64,000 bases of DNA. Origin: Chloroflexota bacterium (lineage in GTDB: Bacteria; Chloroflexota; UBA6077; JACCZL01). The stretch's first letter is position 1. Each line of letters starts with the position of its first letter. Under the pieces are notes generated by a model, which saw only the letters and a program-made list of their open reading frames with translations, was not told where the DNA came from and did no database searches. The translations under genes were made by a program, and so were the position numbers. This document shows, piece by piece, positions 10,013 to 18,740 of the stretch. The DNA lies in contig JADLFM010000165.1 in the NCBI GenBank assembly GCA_020845495.1, positions 62,001 to 126,000 on the forward strand. The letters run 5' to 3'.

Positions 10013-11029
10013 TCATCGCTCGCCGCCCTCCACCAGACTGACGAAAACGTCCTCCAGCGAGCGTCGACTCGGCACCAGTCCGTAGAGTGCCGCCCCAGCC
10101 CCGACGACGTCACGGGTCACGGCTGGCGCGACGTCCGCGTCGTCCACGGTGAGCAGGACGTCGACGCGTTCCGGGCCGGCCGGCTCGATGGCGACGACGG
10201 TTCCGTGACGTTCGAGGATCGCCAGCAACGACCGGTCGGCGCGATCGAGGGTCAGGCGTAGCTCGGGCACGCCGCCGACAACCTCGGCGAGCGGCCCTTC
10301 GCGGACCACACGCCCCCGGTCGACGATGGCGACCCGGTCGCAGATCATCTCGACCTCGCCGAGCAGGTGAGAATTGAGGAAGACGGTGACACCGTCGGCG
10401 CGCAGGTGGCGGATCAAGTCGCGCACCTCGCGCCGCCCGACCGGGTCGAGCGCCGAGCTCGGCTCGTCGAGGAGCACCAGATCCGGGCGATGCAGCACCG
10501 CCTGGGCCAGTCCGATCCGCTGGGTCATCCCCTTCGAGTAGCCGCGCACCTTCTCGTCGCCGCGCCCCTCCAACCCGACGAGCCGCAGCACCTCTGGAAT
10601 CCGCACGCGCCGCTCATCGACCGTCAGCCCGGCGAGCCGGCCATGGAAGTCGAGCAGTTCGGCGCCAGTGAGCCAGTCGTGGAAACGGAAGTGCTCCGGC
10701 AGGTAGCCGACCCGCTGACGCGCCAGCCGGTCGCTCACGGGCCGGCCGAAGATGCTGGCTGCGCCGGCCGTCGCGGTGACCAGGCCAGTCAGAATCTTGA
10801 TGGTCGTGGTCTTGCCGGCGCCGTTCGGCCCCAGGAAGCCGAACACCTCGCCGGGCTGCACGGTCAGCGTCAGGTCATGGAGCGCTACCTTCCGGCCGTA
10901 GACCTTCCGCAGCCCGCGCGCCTCGATGGCAGGCGCGCAGGCAGGGCCATCAGGCGCCAACTGAGCCTCGCCGGCCGGATACAGCCGGCGAGGGCGGTCC
11001 GTGGTAGCCGCGGCGCCATCGAGGCTCAC
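10013..11029 (-). CDS. ABC transporter ATP-binding protein (CcmA/NatA type)
   Basis: A 338-residue ATPase that powers the adjacent ABC-2 permease. After about 40 unstructured residues the nucleotide-binding domain shows Walker [11 protein letters not shown], the ABC signature [16 protein letters not shown], Walker [14 protein letters not shown] and the switch histidine in [12 protein letters not shown]-terminal domain of about 90 residues follows, as in NatA-like exporters. The GTG start at 11029 overlaps the stop of the upstream anti-sigma gene by 4 bp (GTGA), which indicates translational coupling. Confidence 0.92.
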   Translation of the reverse strand: MSLDGAAATTDRPRRLYPAGEAQLAPDGPACAPAIEARGLRKVYGRKVALHDLTLTVQPGEVFGFLGPNGAGKTTTIKILTGLVTATAGAASIFGRPVSDRLARQRVGYLPEHFRFHDWLTGAELLDFHGRLAGLTVDERRVRIPEVLRLVGLEGRGDEKVRGYSKGMTQRIGLAQAVLHRPDLVLLDEPSSALDPVGRREVRDLIRHLRADGVTVFLNSHLLGEVEMICDRVAIVDRGRVVREGPLAEVVGGVPELRLTLDRADRSLLAILERHGTVVAIEPAGPERVDVLLTVDDADVAPAVTRDVVGAGAALYGLVPSRRSLEDVFVSLVEGGER

Positions 11030-12513
11030 GGGCGCAGGCTGTTCGCGATCTTGACGAGCTCGTTCGCCTTCATCGGTCCGGCAACGCCGTAGATGCGCCC
11101 GTTCTGCTGCCAGATGGCCGCGCTCCCGAGGCCGCTATTGTCGTTCAGGAGCAGGCCAGGCGCGCCAGCGATGGTCGTATCCTGCCACGCCACCTTGTCG
11201 ACCGGAACGGGGATCGGGAGGGTCGTGCGCCAGTCCTGGAACGAGCGTAGTTGGTCGGCGACGCCCTTCGGCAAGTTCGGCAGCCCCAGCAGGAAGTCAC
11301 GCACCTCGGCGAGGCTCGCCCCGCCCTCGGTCCCCACCTGAAGCTCGCCCGTTTGCCCGATCATCAGCGACGGCTTGCCGTCCGCTGTCTTGTACTCCAG
11401 CATCACCACCGGCGGGACCGCCACCATCAGCGACGTGCCCTGGAGCCGGTCCGGCAGCGAGAGATCCTTCCGCCCGATCGAGTCGAAGTACTCGCGGGCC
11501 TTCTGGCGGTCGAAGGTCAGGCGGCTCTGCTGGGCTGGCATGACCCGGATCGTCGGGGTCCGGTTGACGCCTGCCGGCAGGGTGGCCGGGTCCGGCTGAA
11601 CGACGGCCAGCCCGGTCTCGCGGCTCGCCTCCTGCACGCTTCCCACCTGGCGCGAACGGTTCGCCTCGGCGTGCGCACGGCGGTCACCAGGAGTGACGGC
11701 CTGGCCGTTCACCAGGAGCGTACCGAGCCGGTCGAAGCTGCCGAGCGCGCCCCGGCGCATCTGCTCTGGATCGAACGTGACGACGGCCAGCCGCTGGCTG
11801 CGGAACTGGGCCAGGAACTCAGCGGCGGCCACCTGCCCCTGCGGGGTGGCGACGAAGAAGATGAGCGCCAGTGCGGCGGCCAGCCCGCCGAGGGTCATGC
11901 GCCAGCGCTGGAAGGCGAGGGAAGCGATCATACGAGGGCTCCTGAACGATGGTGGGTATGCAGTCGACGACGGCCTGGCCAGCGGGGCCGAGGCAGCATC
12001 AGGGGCCGAGCCAGCATCAGGGGCCGTCGCGCGGGATGAGGCCGGCGCCAGCGCGTCGAGTGGGCGCGAGAGTTGCGGGGTCCCAGGGCGGGCGCCGAGT
12101 GGAGCACAAGAGTCAGACGACCCGCGAGCAGTTCGGCCGTGTGCCGTCGCTGGGGAAGCGAACAGTGCAGCGGCTGACTCGACCACCCGGCCGTTCTTTG
12201 GCGTGGCGGCTGCCGCGGCGGCGTGTAGGCCCGTCGCTGACGACAGGTCCAGCGCTGGCGCAGCAGTCGGATCGACGAGGCGGCCGCGTACCTGTGCGAG
12301 CGCCATCTCCGTCGGCCTGGCTGACTGGGACGGAGCGGTCAATGCATCGAGCGCTCGTGCGGCAAACTGCGCATCGGCGCGCAGCCGAGCGAGCGTCGTG
12401 CCGCAGGCAGCGCAGCCGTCGAGGTGTGCCCGAACGGTCGGCGACTCGCCCCCAGCCTCGTCGTCGAGCCAGCCCCGTAGCTGGCCTGGCTCAGGGCAGG
12501 TCGTGCTCATCAT
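11026..12513 (-). CDS. Membrane-bound zinc-finger anti-sigma factor
   Basis: A 495-residue regulator directly after an ECF sigma factor gene. Residues 25-40 carry the ZAS zinc motif His-x3-Cys-x2-Cys (AHLDGCAACG) that binds and sequesters sigma factors. A long Ala/Pro/Ser-rich cytoplasmic linker with short tandem repeats (GSAPDAASAP) follows, then one membrane helix near residues 203-225 (AALALIFFVATPQG) and a large extracytoplasmic domain of about 270 residues, presumably the signal sensor. The family usually has a much shorter linker. The first of two ATGs (12513 or 12510) overlaps the sigma gene by about 20 bp and has AGGAG 4-7 nt upstream. It probably releases the sigma factor when the outer domain senses an envelope signal; the signal is unknown. 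Confidence 0.85.
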   Translation of the reverse strand: MMSTTCPEPGQLRGWLDDEAGGESPTVRAHLDGCAACGTTLARLRADAQFAARALDALTAPSQSARPTEMALAQVRGRLVDPTAAPALDLSSATGLHAAAAAATPKNGRVVESAAALFASPATAHGRTARGSSDSCAPLGARPGTPQLSRPLDALAPASSRATAPDAGSAPDAASAPLARPSSTAYPPSFRSPRMIASLAFQRWRMTLGGLAAALALIFFVATPQGQVAAAEFLAQFRSQRLAVVTFDPEQMRRGALGSFDRLGTLLVNGQAVTPGDRRAHAEANRSRQVGSVQEASRETGLAVVQPDPATLPAGVNRTPTIRVMPAQQSRLTFDRQKAREYFDSIGRKDLSLPDRLQGTSLMVAVPPVVMLEYKTADGKPSLMIGQTGELQVGTEGGASLAEVRDFLLGLPNLPKGVADQLRSFQDWRTTLPIPVPVDKVAWQDTTIAGAPGLLLNDNSGLGSAAIWQQNGRIYGVAGPMKANELVKIANSLRP

Positions 12514-13240
12514 GATGCTCCTGATAGATGTCGCGGAATGCACGCTCGCCACGTGCGAGGTAGACCCCAACCGATCCGATGGCGATGCCGAGGGTCGCGG
12601 CGATCTCGGCGTAGGAGTAGCCGGCGTGACGGAGCAGCAGGCAGCTTCGTTGCCGCTCGGGCAGGGAGGCCAGGGCCGTCTGCACCTCCTCACGCGCCTC
12701 TCTGCGGAGGATGGTCCGGGCCGGGTTATCGCGCTCGTCGGCGGCCAGATCGTCGCCAAGCTCGGGATCGAGGCGGCCGGCGCGTTCGATCCGCTCGCGA
12801 GCGCGCCGGCTGTCGCGCAGGCGATTCATGCCGAGATTGAGGACGACGCGCCGCAGCCAGGCTGCAACCTCCTCGTCCGGCCGATCGAGCAGCGATCCGC
12901 TTCGGGCGCCGGCATCTGGCTCTGCATCCAGGTCGGCACCGAGGCCGCTCAGACTCGCCGCTGCGCCGCCGTCAGCCGCACACGGTGCCGGCTGAGTCGT
13001 TCGGGCGAGGCGAATGAACGCCTCCTGTACGAGGTCGTCGGCCTCGGATGGATCGCCGAGCACCCGCGCTGCCAGTCCGAACAGCCGTGGGTAGCACTGC
13101 CGGAACAGGTCGTCGAAGCGAGCGCCGGGAGCCGCGGACGATGACATCGGCTCCACCACACTCAGCACCGTGCTCTCCGATGCAGCATCTGGACCCCCTG
13201 GAGTTGTAACGGCTCGGCGTGACGTGCGTCCGGCGTTCAT
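12491..13240 (-). CDS. ECF-family RNA polymerase sigma factor
   Basis: A 249-residue group 4 sigma factor. Region 2 reads FDDLFRQCYPRLFGLAARVL then DPSEADDLVQEAFIRLAR (the DLVQEAF signature). A hydrophilic linker follows, longer than usual by about 40 residues. Region 4 reads ASLPERQRSCLLLRHAGYSY then AEIAATLGIAIGSV, the helix-turn-helix that contacts the -35 element. It begins a four-gene minus-strand operon (sigma, anti-sigma, ABC ATPase, ABC permease) with overlaps at each of the first two junctions. The start is uncertain: the ATG at 13240 gives the length quoted, but the ATG at 13147 (MSSSAAPGARF) lies just before conserved sequence. Such operons are usually autoregulated. Confidence 0.9.
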   Translation of the reverse strand: MNAGRTSRRAVTTPGGPDAASESTVLSVVEPMSSSAAPGARFDDLFRQCYPRLFGLAARVLGDPSEADDLVQEAFIRLARTTQPAPCAADGGAAASLSGLGADLDAEPDAGARSGSLLDRPDEEVAAWLRRVVLNLGMNRLRDSRRARERIERAGRLDPELGDDLAADERDNPARTILRREAREEVQTALASLPERQRSCLLLRHAGYSYAEIAATLGIAIGSVGVYLARGERAFRDIYQEHHDEHDLP

Positions 13241-13379
13241 CCATCAAACACCGCCGACGCTCGGTTTCTGACAGCCCCCGCGCTGCCAGGAGCAGGGAGC
13301 CTGGCGATCTCCTCATCGGCTAACGGTACAACCTCCACGCGGAGGAGACGCGTCCGGCTCGACGCCTGACGGATCGAAA

Positions 13380-15641
13380 TCAGGCGGCCGGAGGCTCGGT
13401 GCCGACTGCCGGCTTCGCAATCGGGCCGGCCCGGAACTGGGTCTCGTAGAGACGGGCGTACAGCCCGCCGCGCCGCACCAGTTCGGCGTGGGTGCCCCGC
13501 TCGACGATCCGGCCGCCGTCGATGACCAGGATCAGATCTGCCGCCAGGATCGTGCTCAGGCGATGGGCGATGACCAGGCTGGTTCGCCCGCGCATGACTT
13601 CTTCGAGCGCCTGCTGGATCGCCGCCTCAGACCGGGAGTCCAGGTGTGCGGTCGCCTCGTCCAGCACCAGGATACAGGGGTCTTTGAGGAGAATGCGGGC
13701 AATCGCGATCCGCTGCTTCTCGCCGCCCGAGAGCCGGTACCCCCGCTCGCCCACGACCGTTTCGTAACCGTCCGGCAGCGCCATGATGAGGTCGTGGATG
13801 TTCGCGGCACGGCACGCGGCGACGATCTGTGCATCAGTCGCATCTGGGTGAGCGTAGAGCAGGTTCGCTCGGATCGTGTCGTGGAAGAGATGCGTCTCCT
13901 GGGTGACCATCCCGATCTGCGCGACGAGCGAGCGTAGCGTCAACTCGCGCAAATCGTGGCCGTCGAGCAGGACGCGCCCTTCGGTCGGATCGTAGAGACG
14001 CGGCAACAGGTAGGTGACGGTCGTCTTGCCGGCACCGCTCGGGCCGACCAGCGCGACCAGTTGGCCCGGTCTTGCCTCGAAGCTCACATCGCGGAGCGCC
14101 CAGCGCCGGTCGGCCTCGTGGGCCGGACGCTCGACATCCGCGCGTCGACCGCCTGCTCGGTCGGCCGTGGCCTGCGTGACGGCGCCGCTCGCGCGGTCAC
14201 CTCGGTCAGGCCCAACCCCGCCTGGCTCGGCAGCGTCCCGCTCAGCGGTTGCGAGGAGGTGTGTCCCTGCGCCCCGTAGCGAGTCGCCGTGCGCCTCGTC
14301 CCCATCATGCGCCCTGGCCCCACCATAGGCGTTGGCTCCGTCGGACTGACCGTCTGTTGCCTGACCATCGCTTGCAGCCTCGGCGGACGCAAGGGCTGCC
14401 GCCGCGTCAACACGACGGCCTCGTGGCTGCGCGGCATCCTTCCGGGGCACGTCTGAGTCCTCCGAGCCGAAGCGCCTGACCGCTTTCAGGCTGGGCACGC
14501 CGCCGCTCGCCGGATCGCCGGCGAGGTAGCTGAACCAGACATGCTCGAAGTGGATATCTCCACGCACGGTCTCGAGATCGATCGCGCCCGTCCGCTCCTC
14601 GATCTCGAGCGGCAGATCCAACACTTCAAAGACCCGCTCAAAGCTCACGAGCGATGTGACCAACTGCACCCGGGCGTTGGTGAGCGCTGCCAGCGGCCCG
14701 TACAACTGGGTCAGGTACACCCCGAAGGCGACGACCGTTCCGATGGTGAGGGCGTTGGTGAGAACGAGGTAGCCGCCCGCCCAGAAGACGACGGCCGTCC
14801 CGATCGAGCTCACCAGTCCCAGACCCAGGAAGAACCAGCGGCCGATCAACGCCTGCTGGATGCCGATGTCACGGACGCCCGCCGCGCGCTCGGAGAACCG
14901 GGTGCTCTCGTCGCGCTCGCGCCCGAACAATTTGACGAGGAGCGCGCCGCTGACGTTCAGCGTCTCGTTCATCATGCCGTTCATCCGCGCGTTCATGGTC
15001 ATACCCTCGCGGGTCACGCGCCGCAGCACCCGGCCAATGCGACGGGCCGGCAGGATGAACAGGGGCAGGATCGTGACGCCGAGCAGGGTCAGCCGCCATT
15101 CGAGCGCCAGCATAATCGAGAGCGTCCCGATCAGCGCCAGCACGTTCGAGATGATGTCGACGAGCGTGCCGTTGATGGCCTGTTGTGCGCCGACGACGTC
15201 GTTGTTCACGCGCGCCATCAACTCGCCGGTCTTGCTGTTCGTGAAGAAGCGCAGCGACTGGCGTTGGAGGTGCGTGAAGAGTGCGCGGCGAAGGTCGTAG
15301 ATAATGCCCTCGCCGATCTGCGATCCGAGATAGCGCTGAAGCACACCTACGAGGCCGTTCAGGAGTGGGACGAGCACCATCCCGAGCGCGAGGAGGTTGA
15401 GTTGCTCGAAGTCGCGATTCGGCAAGGCATCGTCGATCAAGCCCCGCATCAGCAGTGGCGGTACCAGTGACAGCCCGGTAATCGCCACGATCGTCGCGAG
15501 CATTGCCGCGATCTTCCAGACGTAGGGGCGCGCGTACCCCGCAACGCGGCGTAGGATGGTGCGGTCGATTGCCGCCCGGTCCTGCTGCTCGTCGTAGCGG
15601 AGGTACGACCACCAGCCGCCGCCTCCCCCTCCGCCCATCAC
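13380..15641 (-). CDS. ABC exporter, fused membrane and ATPase domains, with NBD insertion
   Basis: A 753-residue multidrug/lipid-type half-transporter that should act as a dimer. Residues about 30-340 form the six-helix exporter membrane domain, including FFTNSKTGELMARVNNDV. The nucleotide-binding domain has Walker A GPSGAGKT near 532, a Q-loop in MVTQETHLFHD, the signature LSGGEKQRIAIARILL, Walker B CILVLDEATAHLD and the switch histidine in VIAHRLSTI. Unusually, about 130 residues of Asp/Ala/Gly-rich sequence separate the first NBD strand (HFEHVWFSY, near 365) from the rest (WALRDVSFEARPGQ, near 515), where relatives have almost nothing. All catalytic motifs are intact. Start is the GTG at 15641 or the ATG at 15638. 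No partner half-transporter is adjacent. Confidence 0.93.
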   Translation of the reverse strand: MMGGGGGGGWWSYLRYDEQQDRAAIDRTILRRVAGYARPYVWKIAAMLATIVAITGLSLVPPLLMRGLIDDALPNRDFEQLNLLALGMVLVPLLNGLVGVLQRYLGSQIGEGIIYDLRRALFTHLQRQSLRFFTNSKTGELMARVNNDVVGAQQAINGTLVDIISNVLALIGTLSIMLALEWRLTLLGVTILPLFILPARRIGRVLRRVTREGMTMNARMNGMMNETLNVSGALLVKLFGRERDESTRFSERAAGVRDIGIQQALIGRWFFLGLGLVSSIGTAVVFWAGGYLVLTNALTIGTVVAFGVYLTQLYGPLAALTNARVQLVTSLVSFERVFEVLDLPLEIEERTGAIDLETVRGDIHFEHVWFSYLAGDPASGGVPSLKAVRRFGSEDSDVPRKDAAQPRGRRVDAAAALASAEAASDGQATDGQSDGANAYGGARAHDGDEAHGDSLRGAGTHLLATAERDAAEPGGVGPDRGDRASGAVTQATADRAGGRRADVERPAHEADRRWALRDVSFEARPGQLVALVGPSGAGKTTVTYLLPRLYDPTEGRVLLDGHDLRELTLRSLVAQIGMVTQETHLFHDTIRANLLYAHPDATDAQIVAACRAANIHDLIMALPDGYETVVGERGYRLSGGEKQRIAIARILLKDPCILVLDEATAHLDSRSEAAIQQALEEVMRGRTSLVIAHRLSTILAADLILVIDGGRIVERGTHAELVRRGGLYARLYETQFRAGPIAKPAVGTEPPAA

Positions 15642-15715
15642 GACGTGGGGTGCCCGATTTCACTCATCATCACGTACTACATTATAGGCAGCGGGTCGCA
15701 CCGCTCCCGGTCGTT

Positions 15716-16606
15716 ATGACTGCGAGGTTGCTCTGTGCGCTCCACCCGCCCATGCAGACGATGACGCCACCCGGGCCGCCATCACCTGAGGACGCCGAAT
15801 CTCCACCGCCCGCCCCGACGTCATCCGGCACGCAACAGACTGACGCATCGCCGCACGACGCGCATGCGTCTGATACGCTATCGCCCGGTGAACGGGCCTT
15901 CGAGGCACCGCCCGGCTCATCTCTGCCCGCCGCTGCGCCTTCTGGAGCGCAGGCGTCCGATCCAGCGCTCGCTGACCCGAGTGGCTGGGCCTTCGTCAGA
16001 GACGCGGATCATCCCGCCTGCCTCCTCGACCGCGACCTTCGCTACCGCGAGTGCAATGCTGCCTGGGGGCGGCTCCAGCACCGGGGCATCGAGGCTTCGG
16101 GAGCGACTGTGCCCCCCGGTCAGCGTCGCAGATTCCTCGACGACGTGCCGGACGAGCGGCGAGTGCGCTGGCAGGCGGCGCTCGGCCGGATCCTGGCCGG
16201 GCGGCTCGCGCACTTCGTGGACGAGGCCGACGAGCCGGCCTCCGGCGGACGCCGCCACGTCGTCACCACAGCCACCCCGGTGCCGGGGCACGACGGTCGC
16301 CCGTGCGGCGTGCTCTGCGCTCGCTACGACGTCACCGATGGGCGCCAGTCAGCGGCGAACGAGGCGCACCTGATGGCGGTATTGGTGGCCGCACGCAACC
16401 TCCAGCACCATCTCGGCAATCAACTTGCGTTGACGATGGGCTACGTCGAACTGATGAGCGTCGATTCTCGGCTCCCCGAAGTCCTTCAGGAGCGCATGGA
16501 CGAGGCGTTGCGCGGCGTCATCGAGGCGACCGAGACGCTCACCCGCTTGCGCGGCGTCACCCGTCTGGAGATCCCCCCGGGCGATCCGTCCCTCGACATG
16601 CAATAA
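15716..16606 (+). CDS. PAS protein with histidine-kinase-like dimerisation helix but no ATPase domain
   Basis: A 296-residue soluble protein. The first 80 residues are Pro/Ala/Ser-rich. Residues about 85-200 resemble a PAS fold (WAFVRDADHPACLLDRDLRY, then VRYD-like ARYDVTDGR closing strand). The last 80 residues (ARNLQHHLGNQLALTMGYVE) resemble the H-box helix of histidine kinases, in which HELRNPLxxIxGYxEL is usual, but the histidine environment is altered and the gene stops without an ATP-binding domain. It may be a phosphotransfer or dimerisation partner, or a sensor that has lost its kinase. Start could also be the ATG at 15752; neither has a clear ribosome-binding site. It is divergent from the ABC exporter. 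Confidence 0.65.
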   Translation: MTARLLCALHPPMQTMTPPGPPSPEDAESPPPAPTSSGTQQTDASPHDAHASDTLSPGERAFEAPPGSSLPAAAPSGAQASDPALADPSGWAFVRDADHPACLLDRDLRYRECNAAWGRLQHRGIEASGATVPPGQRRRFLDDVPDERRVRWQAALGRILAGRLAHFVDEADEPASGGRRHVVTTATPVPGHDGRPCGVLCARYDVTDGRQSAANEAHLMAVLVAARNLQHHLGNQLALTMGYVELMSVDSRLPEVLQERMDEALRGVIEATETLTRLRGVTRLEIPPGDPSLDMQ

Positions 16607-16663
16607 CGAGAGGGAGATCGGCTGGCGGCTGCCCACGTGCAAGCGGGCTTCGGTTCGAAGGGG

Positions 16664-18097
16664 TCAGCCTACTTCGTCGGCGAGGAACTGGTCGAGGCGC
16701 AGCAGCGATGCGTACAGGGTCCGCACGCCCCGCGCAACGTGGTCCACGCTCGTCCACTCCTCCGGCACGTGGCTTAGCCCCTCGTGGCTCGGGACGAACA
16801 GCATCCCGGCCGGGAGCCGTCGTGCCAGGATCTGGGCATCGTGGCCGGCCCCGCTCGTCATCACCCGGTGCGGCAGTCCCAGATCCACGCAGACCTGCTT
16901 GGTGAGCCGCCGCAGCCAGAGCGGCAGCATGCTGGGCGAGGTGTCGGACACGACCTCGTAGCTCAGGTCCAGATCGCGGCGGGTGCAGATCTGCTCGAAG
17001 AGCTCGACGAGCCGCCGAGCGGTCTCGCGCTGGCGGTCGCTGTCAACATCGCGCACGTCTACCGAGAACGCGACGGCGCCAGGGATCGTCGTGATGTTGT
17101 TCGGGGACACGTTCAACCGCCCGACCGTCGCGACCGTCGCTCGGCGGGACGGCTCGTTGGCGACGCTCTCGACGGTGAGCACCATCTCGGCCGCGCCGGT
17201 GAGCGCGTCGCGCCGCCAGTCCATCGGGGTGCCGCCGGAGTGGTCGGCTCGGCCGCGTACGGTCACCCGTAGGCGCGTGTTGCCTGCGACGGCGTCGACG
17301 ATGCCGATGGCGAGTGACTGCGCTTCAAGCAACCGGCCCTGCTCGATATGCAGTTCCAGGTAGGCGGCCACATCGCCGTCAGCCCAACGAGCCTGCTCGA
17401 TCTGTCGAGGGTCGAGCCCGACGGCCTCCATCGCTGCGCCGAGCGTCGTGCCTTCGGCGTCGCGGAGGCGCTCGGCGTCCTGCGAGTCGAGCATACCGGC
17501 GACCGCTTTGCTGCCCAGGCACGCCTCACCGAAGCGAGCGCCCTCCTCATTCGCGAACGCGACGATCCGCAGTGGATGCCGGAGCGTGAGGCCGCTGTCT
17601 TGCAGCAGCCGCCCGACCTCGAGTGCGCCGACGCAGCCGACCACGCCATCGAAGCGCCCGCCACGCGGGACCGAGTCCAGGTGCGATCCGAGCGCGAGGA
17701 ACGGCAGATCGCGGCTCCCTGGCCGCTCGCCGATGGTGTTGCCGAAGGCATCTACCCGCGTGCTGAAGCCGGCGTTCTGGAGCCACTCAGCGTAGAGCGT
17801 GTGGGCCTCGCGCTCGGCCGGGGTGAAGGCGAGGCGATCGACCTCCGCGCGGCCGTCGCCGCCGATCTGGCTCAGCCGCTGGATGTCGGCGGCCAGCCGA
17901 GCGGGATCGGGGAGCCGCTCCGCCGACGCTGCGTCGGTCGGCGTGCTCGCGCCGCCTGCGCCGGGCGAGGGCGCCGGAGTTTCGCTGCGGCCACTCGCGT
18001 TCTGCTCCCTGCCATTGGCGCCCCGATCCTCGGGCAGCAGGCCTGCCTGCTCGCCCTCGCCCGTCCGGTTACCTGCCACGCGTTTCGCCTCCTGCAT
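16664..18097 (-). CDS. M20-family N-carbamoyl-amino-acid / allantoate amidohydrolase
   Basis: A 477-residue cytosolic zinc hydrolase of the hydantoinase/carbamoylase branch of M20 peptidases, which cleaves N-carbamoyl amino acids or allantoate. Metal ligands are visible in LGSHLDSVPRGGRFDG (His and Asp), AFANEEGARF (Glu-Glu) and YLELHIEQG (His), with the C-terminal His in VPSHEGLSHVP. The dimerisation domain includes VRGRADHSGGTPMDWRRDA. The first 60 residues are a low-complexity extension before the usual family start at about LPDPARLAADIQRL, so the true start could be later. It overlaps the preceding PyrE-like gene by 29 bp. The pyrimidine neighbours suggest a pyrimidine- or purine-degradation substrate such as a ureido acid; that is inference. 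Confidence 0.88.
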   Translation of the reverse strand: MQEAKRVAGNRTGEGEQAGLLPEDRGANGREQNASGRSETPAPSPGAGGASTPTDAASAERLPDPARLAADIQRLSQIGGDGRAEVDRLAFTPAEREAHTLYAEWLQNAGFSTRVDAFGNTIGERPGSRDLPFLALGSHLDSVPRGGRFDGVVGCVGALEVGRLLQDSGLTLRHPLRIVAFANEEGARFGEACLGSKAVAGMLDSQDAERLRDAEGTTLGAAMEAVGLDPRQIEQARWADGDVAAYLELHIEQGRLLEAQSLAIGIVDAVAGNTRLRVTVRGRADHSGGTPMDWRRDALTGAAEMVLTVESVANEPSRRATVATVGRLNVSPNNITTIPGAVAFSVDVRDVDSDRQRETARRLVELFEQICTRRDLDLSYEVVSDTSPSMLPLWLRRLTKQVCVDLGLPHRVMTSGAGHDAQILARRLPAGMLFVPSHEGLSHVPEEWTSVDHVARGVRTLYASLLRLDQFLADEVG

Positions 18098-18689
18098 CGC
18101 CGTCTAGCCGGCGCGGTAACGTCTCGGTTGACGCTGACTCGGCCGGTAGCTCAGCCAGCACGAGCGCCGAGCCGGCACCAGATTGAGCCAGCAGTGCGGC
18201 CGTCGCCACCAGCGTCACACCTCGGCTCTCGAGATAGCCGGCCGCCATCCGGGCCACAGCCGAGCCTGGCGTGAGTGGCGCGACGAACGCCACCCGCGCG
18301 CCCCGTCTGACTGCCGCCGATGCTGTCACCAGCCCCTCGTCGTCCGAGAGGACGATGACCGGCACGTCGAGGTGTCGGGCCACGGCGTACCCGAGGATTG
18401 CACTATTCAGCCCTTGCCAGACCTCGATGGCCTCGGGACGAGTCGGGCGCAGCCGCTCGGCGAGCGCGCCGGCCAGAGCATCGGCCGCGGCTGGCGCAGC
18501 CAGGGCGTCGAACACCCCGAGCGAGCGCTCCCCCGCCTCGCCGGGCACCACCAGCCCGACCCGCGCCAGAAGCGCCCAGGTCCGCTCGGCGGCGGCTGGC
18601 GGACCAGCATCCATGCCCGCGGCGTCGCCGGTCATGCCGCTCGACGAATCGGCACGCATGGCGCGTTCAAGCGGCTCATTGCCGGACAT
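18069..18689 (-). CDS. PyrE-like protein lacking the PRPP-binding loop
   Basis: A 206-residue protein next to pyrE. Its central 130 residues look like a phosphoribosyltransferase fold: WQGLNSAILGYAVARHLDVP and IVLSDDEGLVTASA resemble the orotate phosphoribosyltransferase core. At the position where PRPP transferases have an acidic pair and TTG loop (EDVLTTGS in the neighbour) this protein reads FVAPLTPGSAVARM, so the canonical PRPP motif is missing. It is probably not an active transferase and may regulate or pair with PyrE; this is inferred from fold-like similarity and position. The gene lies between pyrE and the amidohydrolase on the same strand, in an apparent three-gene operon. ATG starts at 18689 and two later positions are possible. 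Confidence 0.6.
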   Translation of the reverse strand: MSGNEPLERAMRADSSSGMTGDAAGMDAGPPAAAERTWALLARVGLVVPGEAGERSLGVFDALAAPAAADALAGALAERLRPTRPEAIEVWQGLNSAILGYAVARHLDVPVIVLSDDEGLVTASAAVRRGARVAFVAPLTPGSAVARMAAGYLESRGVTLVATAALLAQSGAGSALVLAELPAESASTETLPRRLDGDAGGETRGR

Positions 18690-18740
18690 ACTATCGCCAC
18701 GTCGCCTGCCATTCTCTCGTCGGCGGGATGTAGGAGGACG

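Noticed and set aside
11693..13144. 483-codon plus-strand open frame
   Set aside because: Shadow of the anti-sigma and sigma genes on the other strand, whose zinc-finger and region 2/4 motifs are unambiguous.
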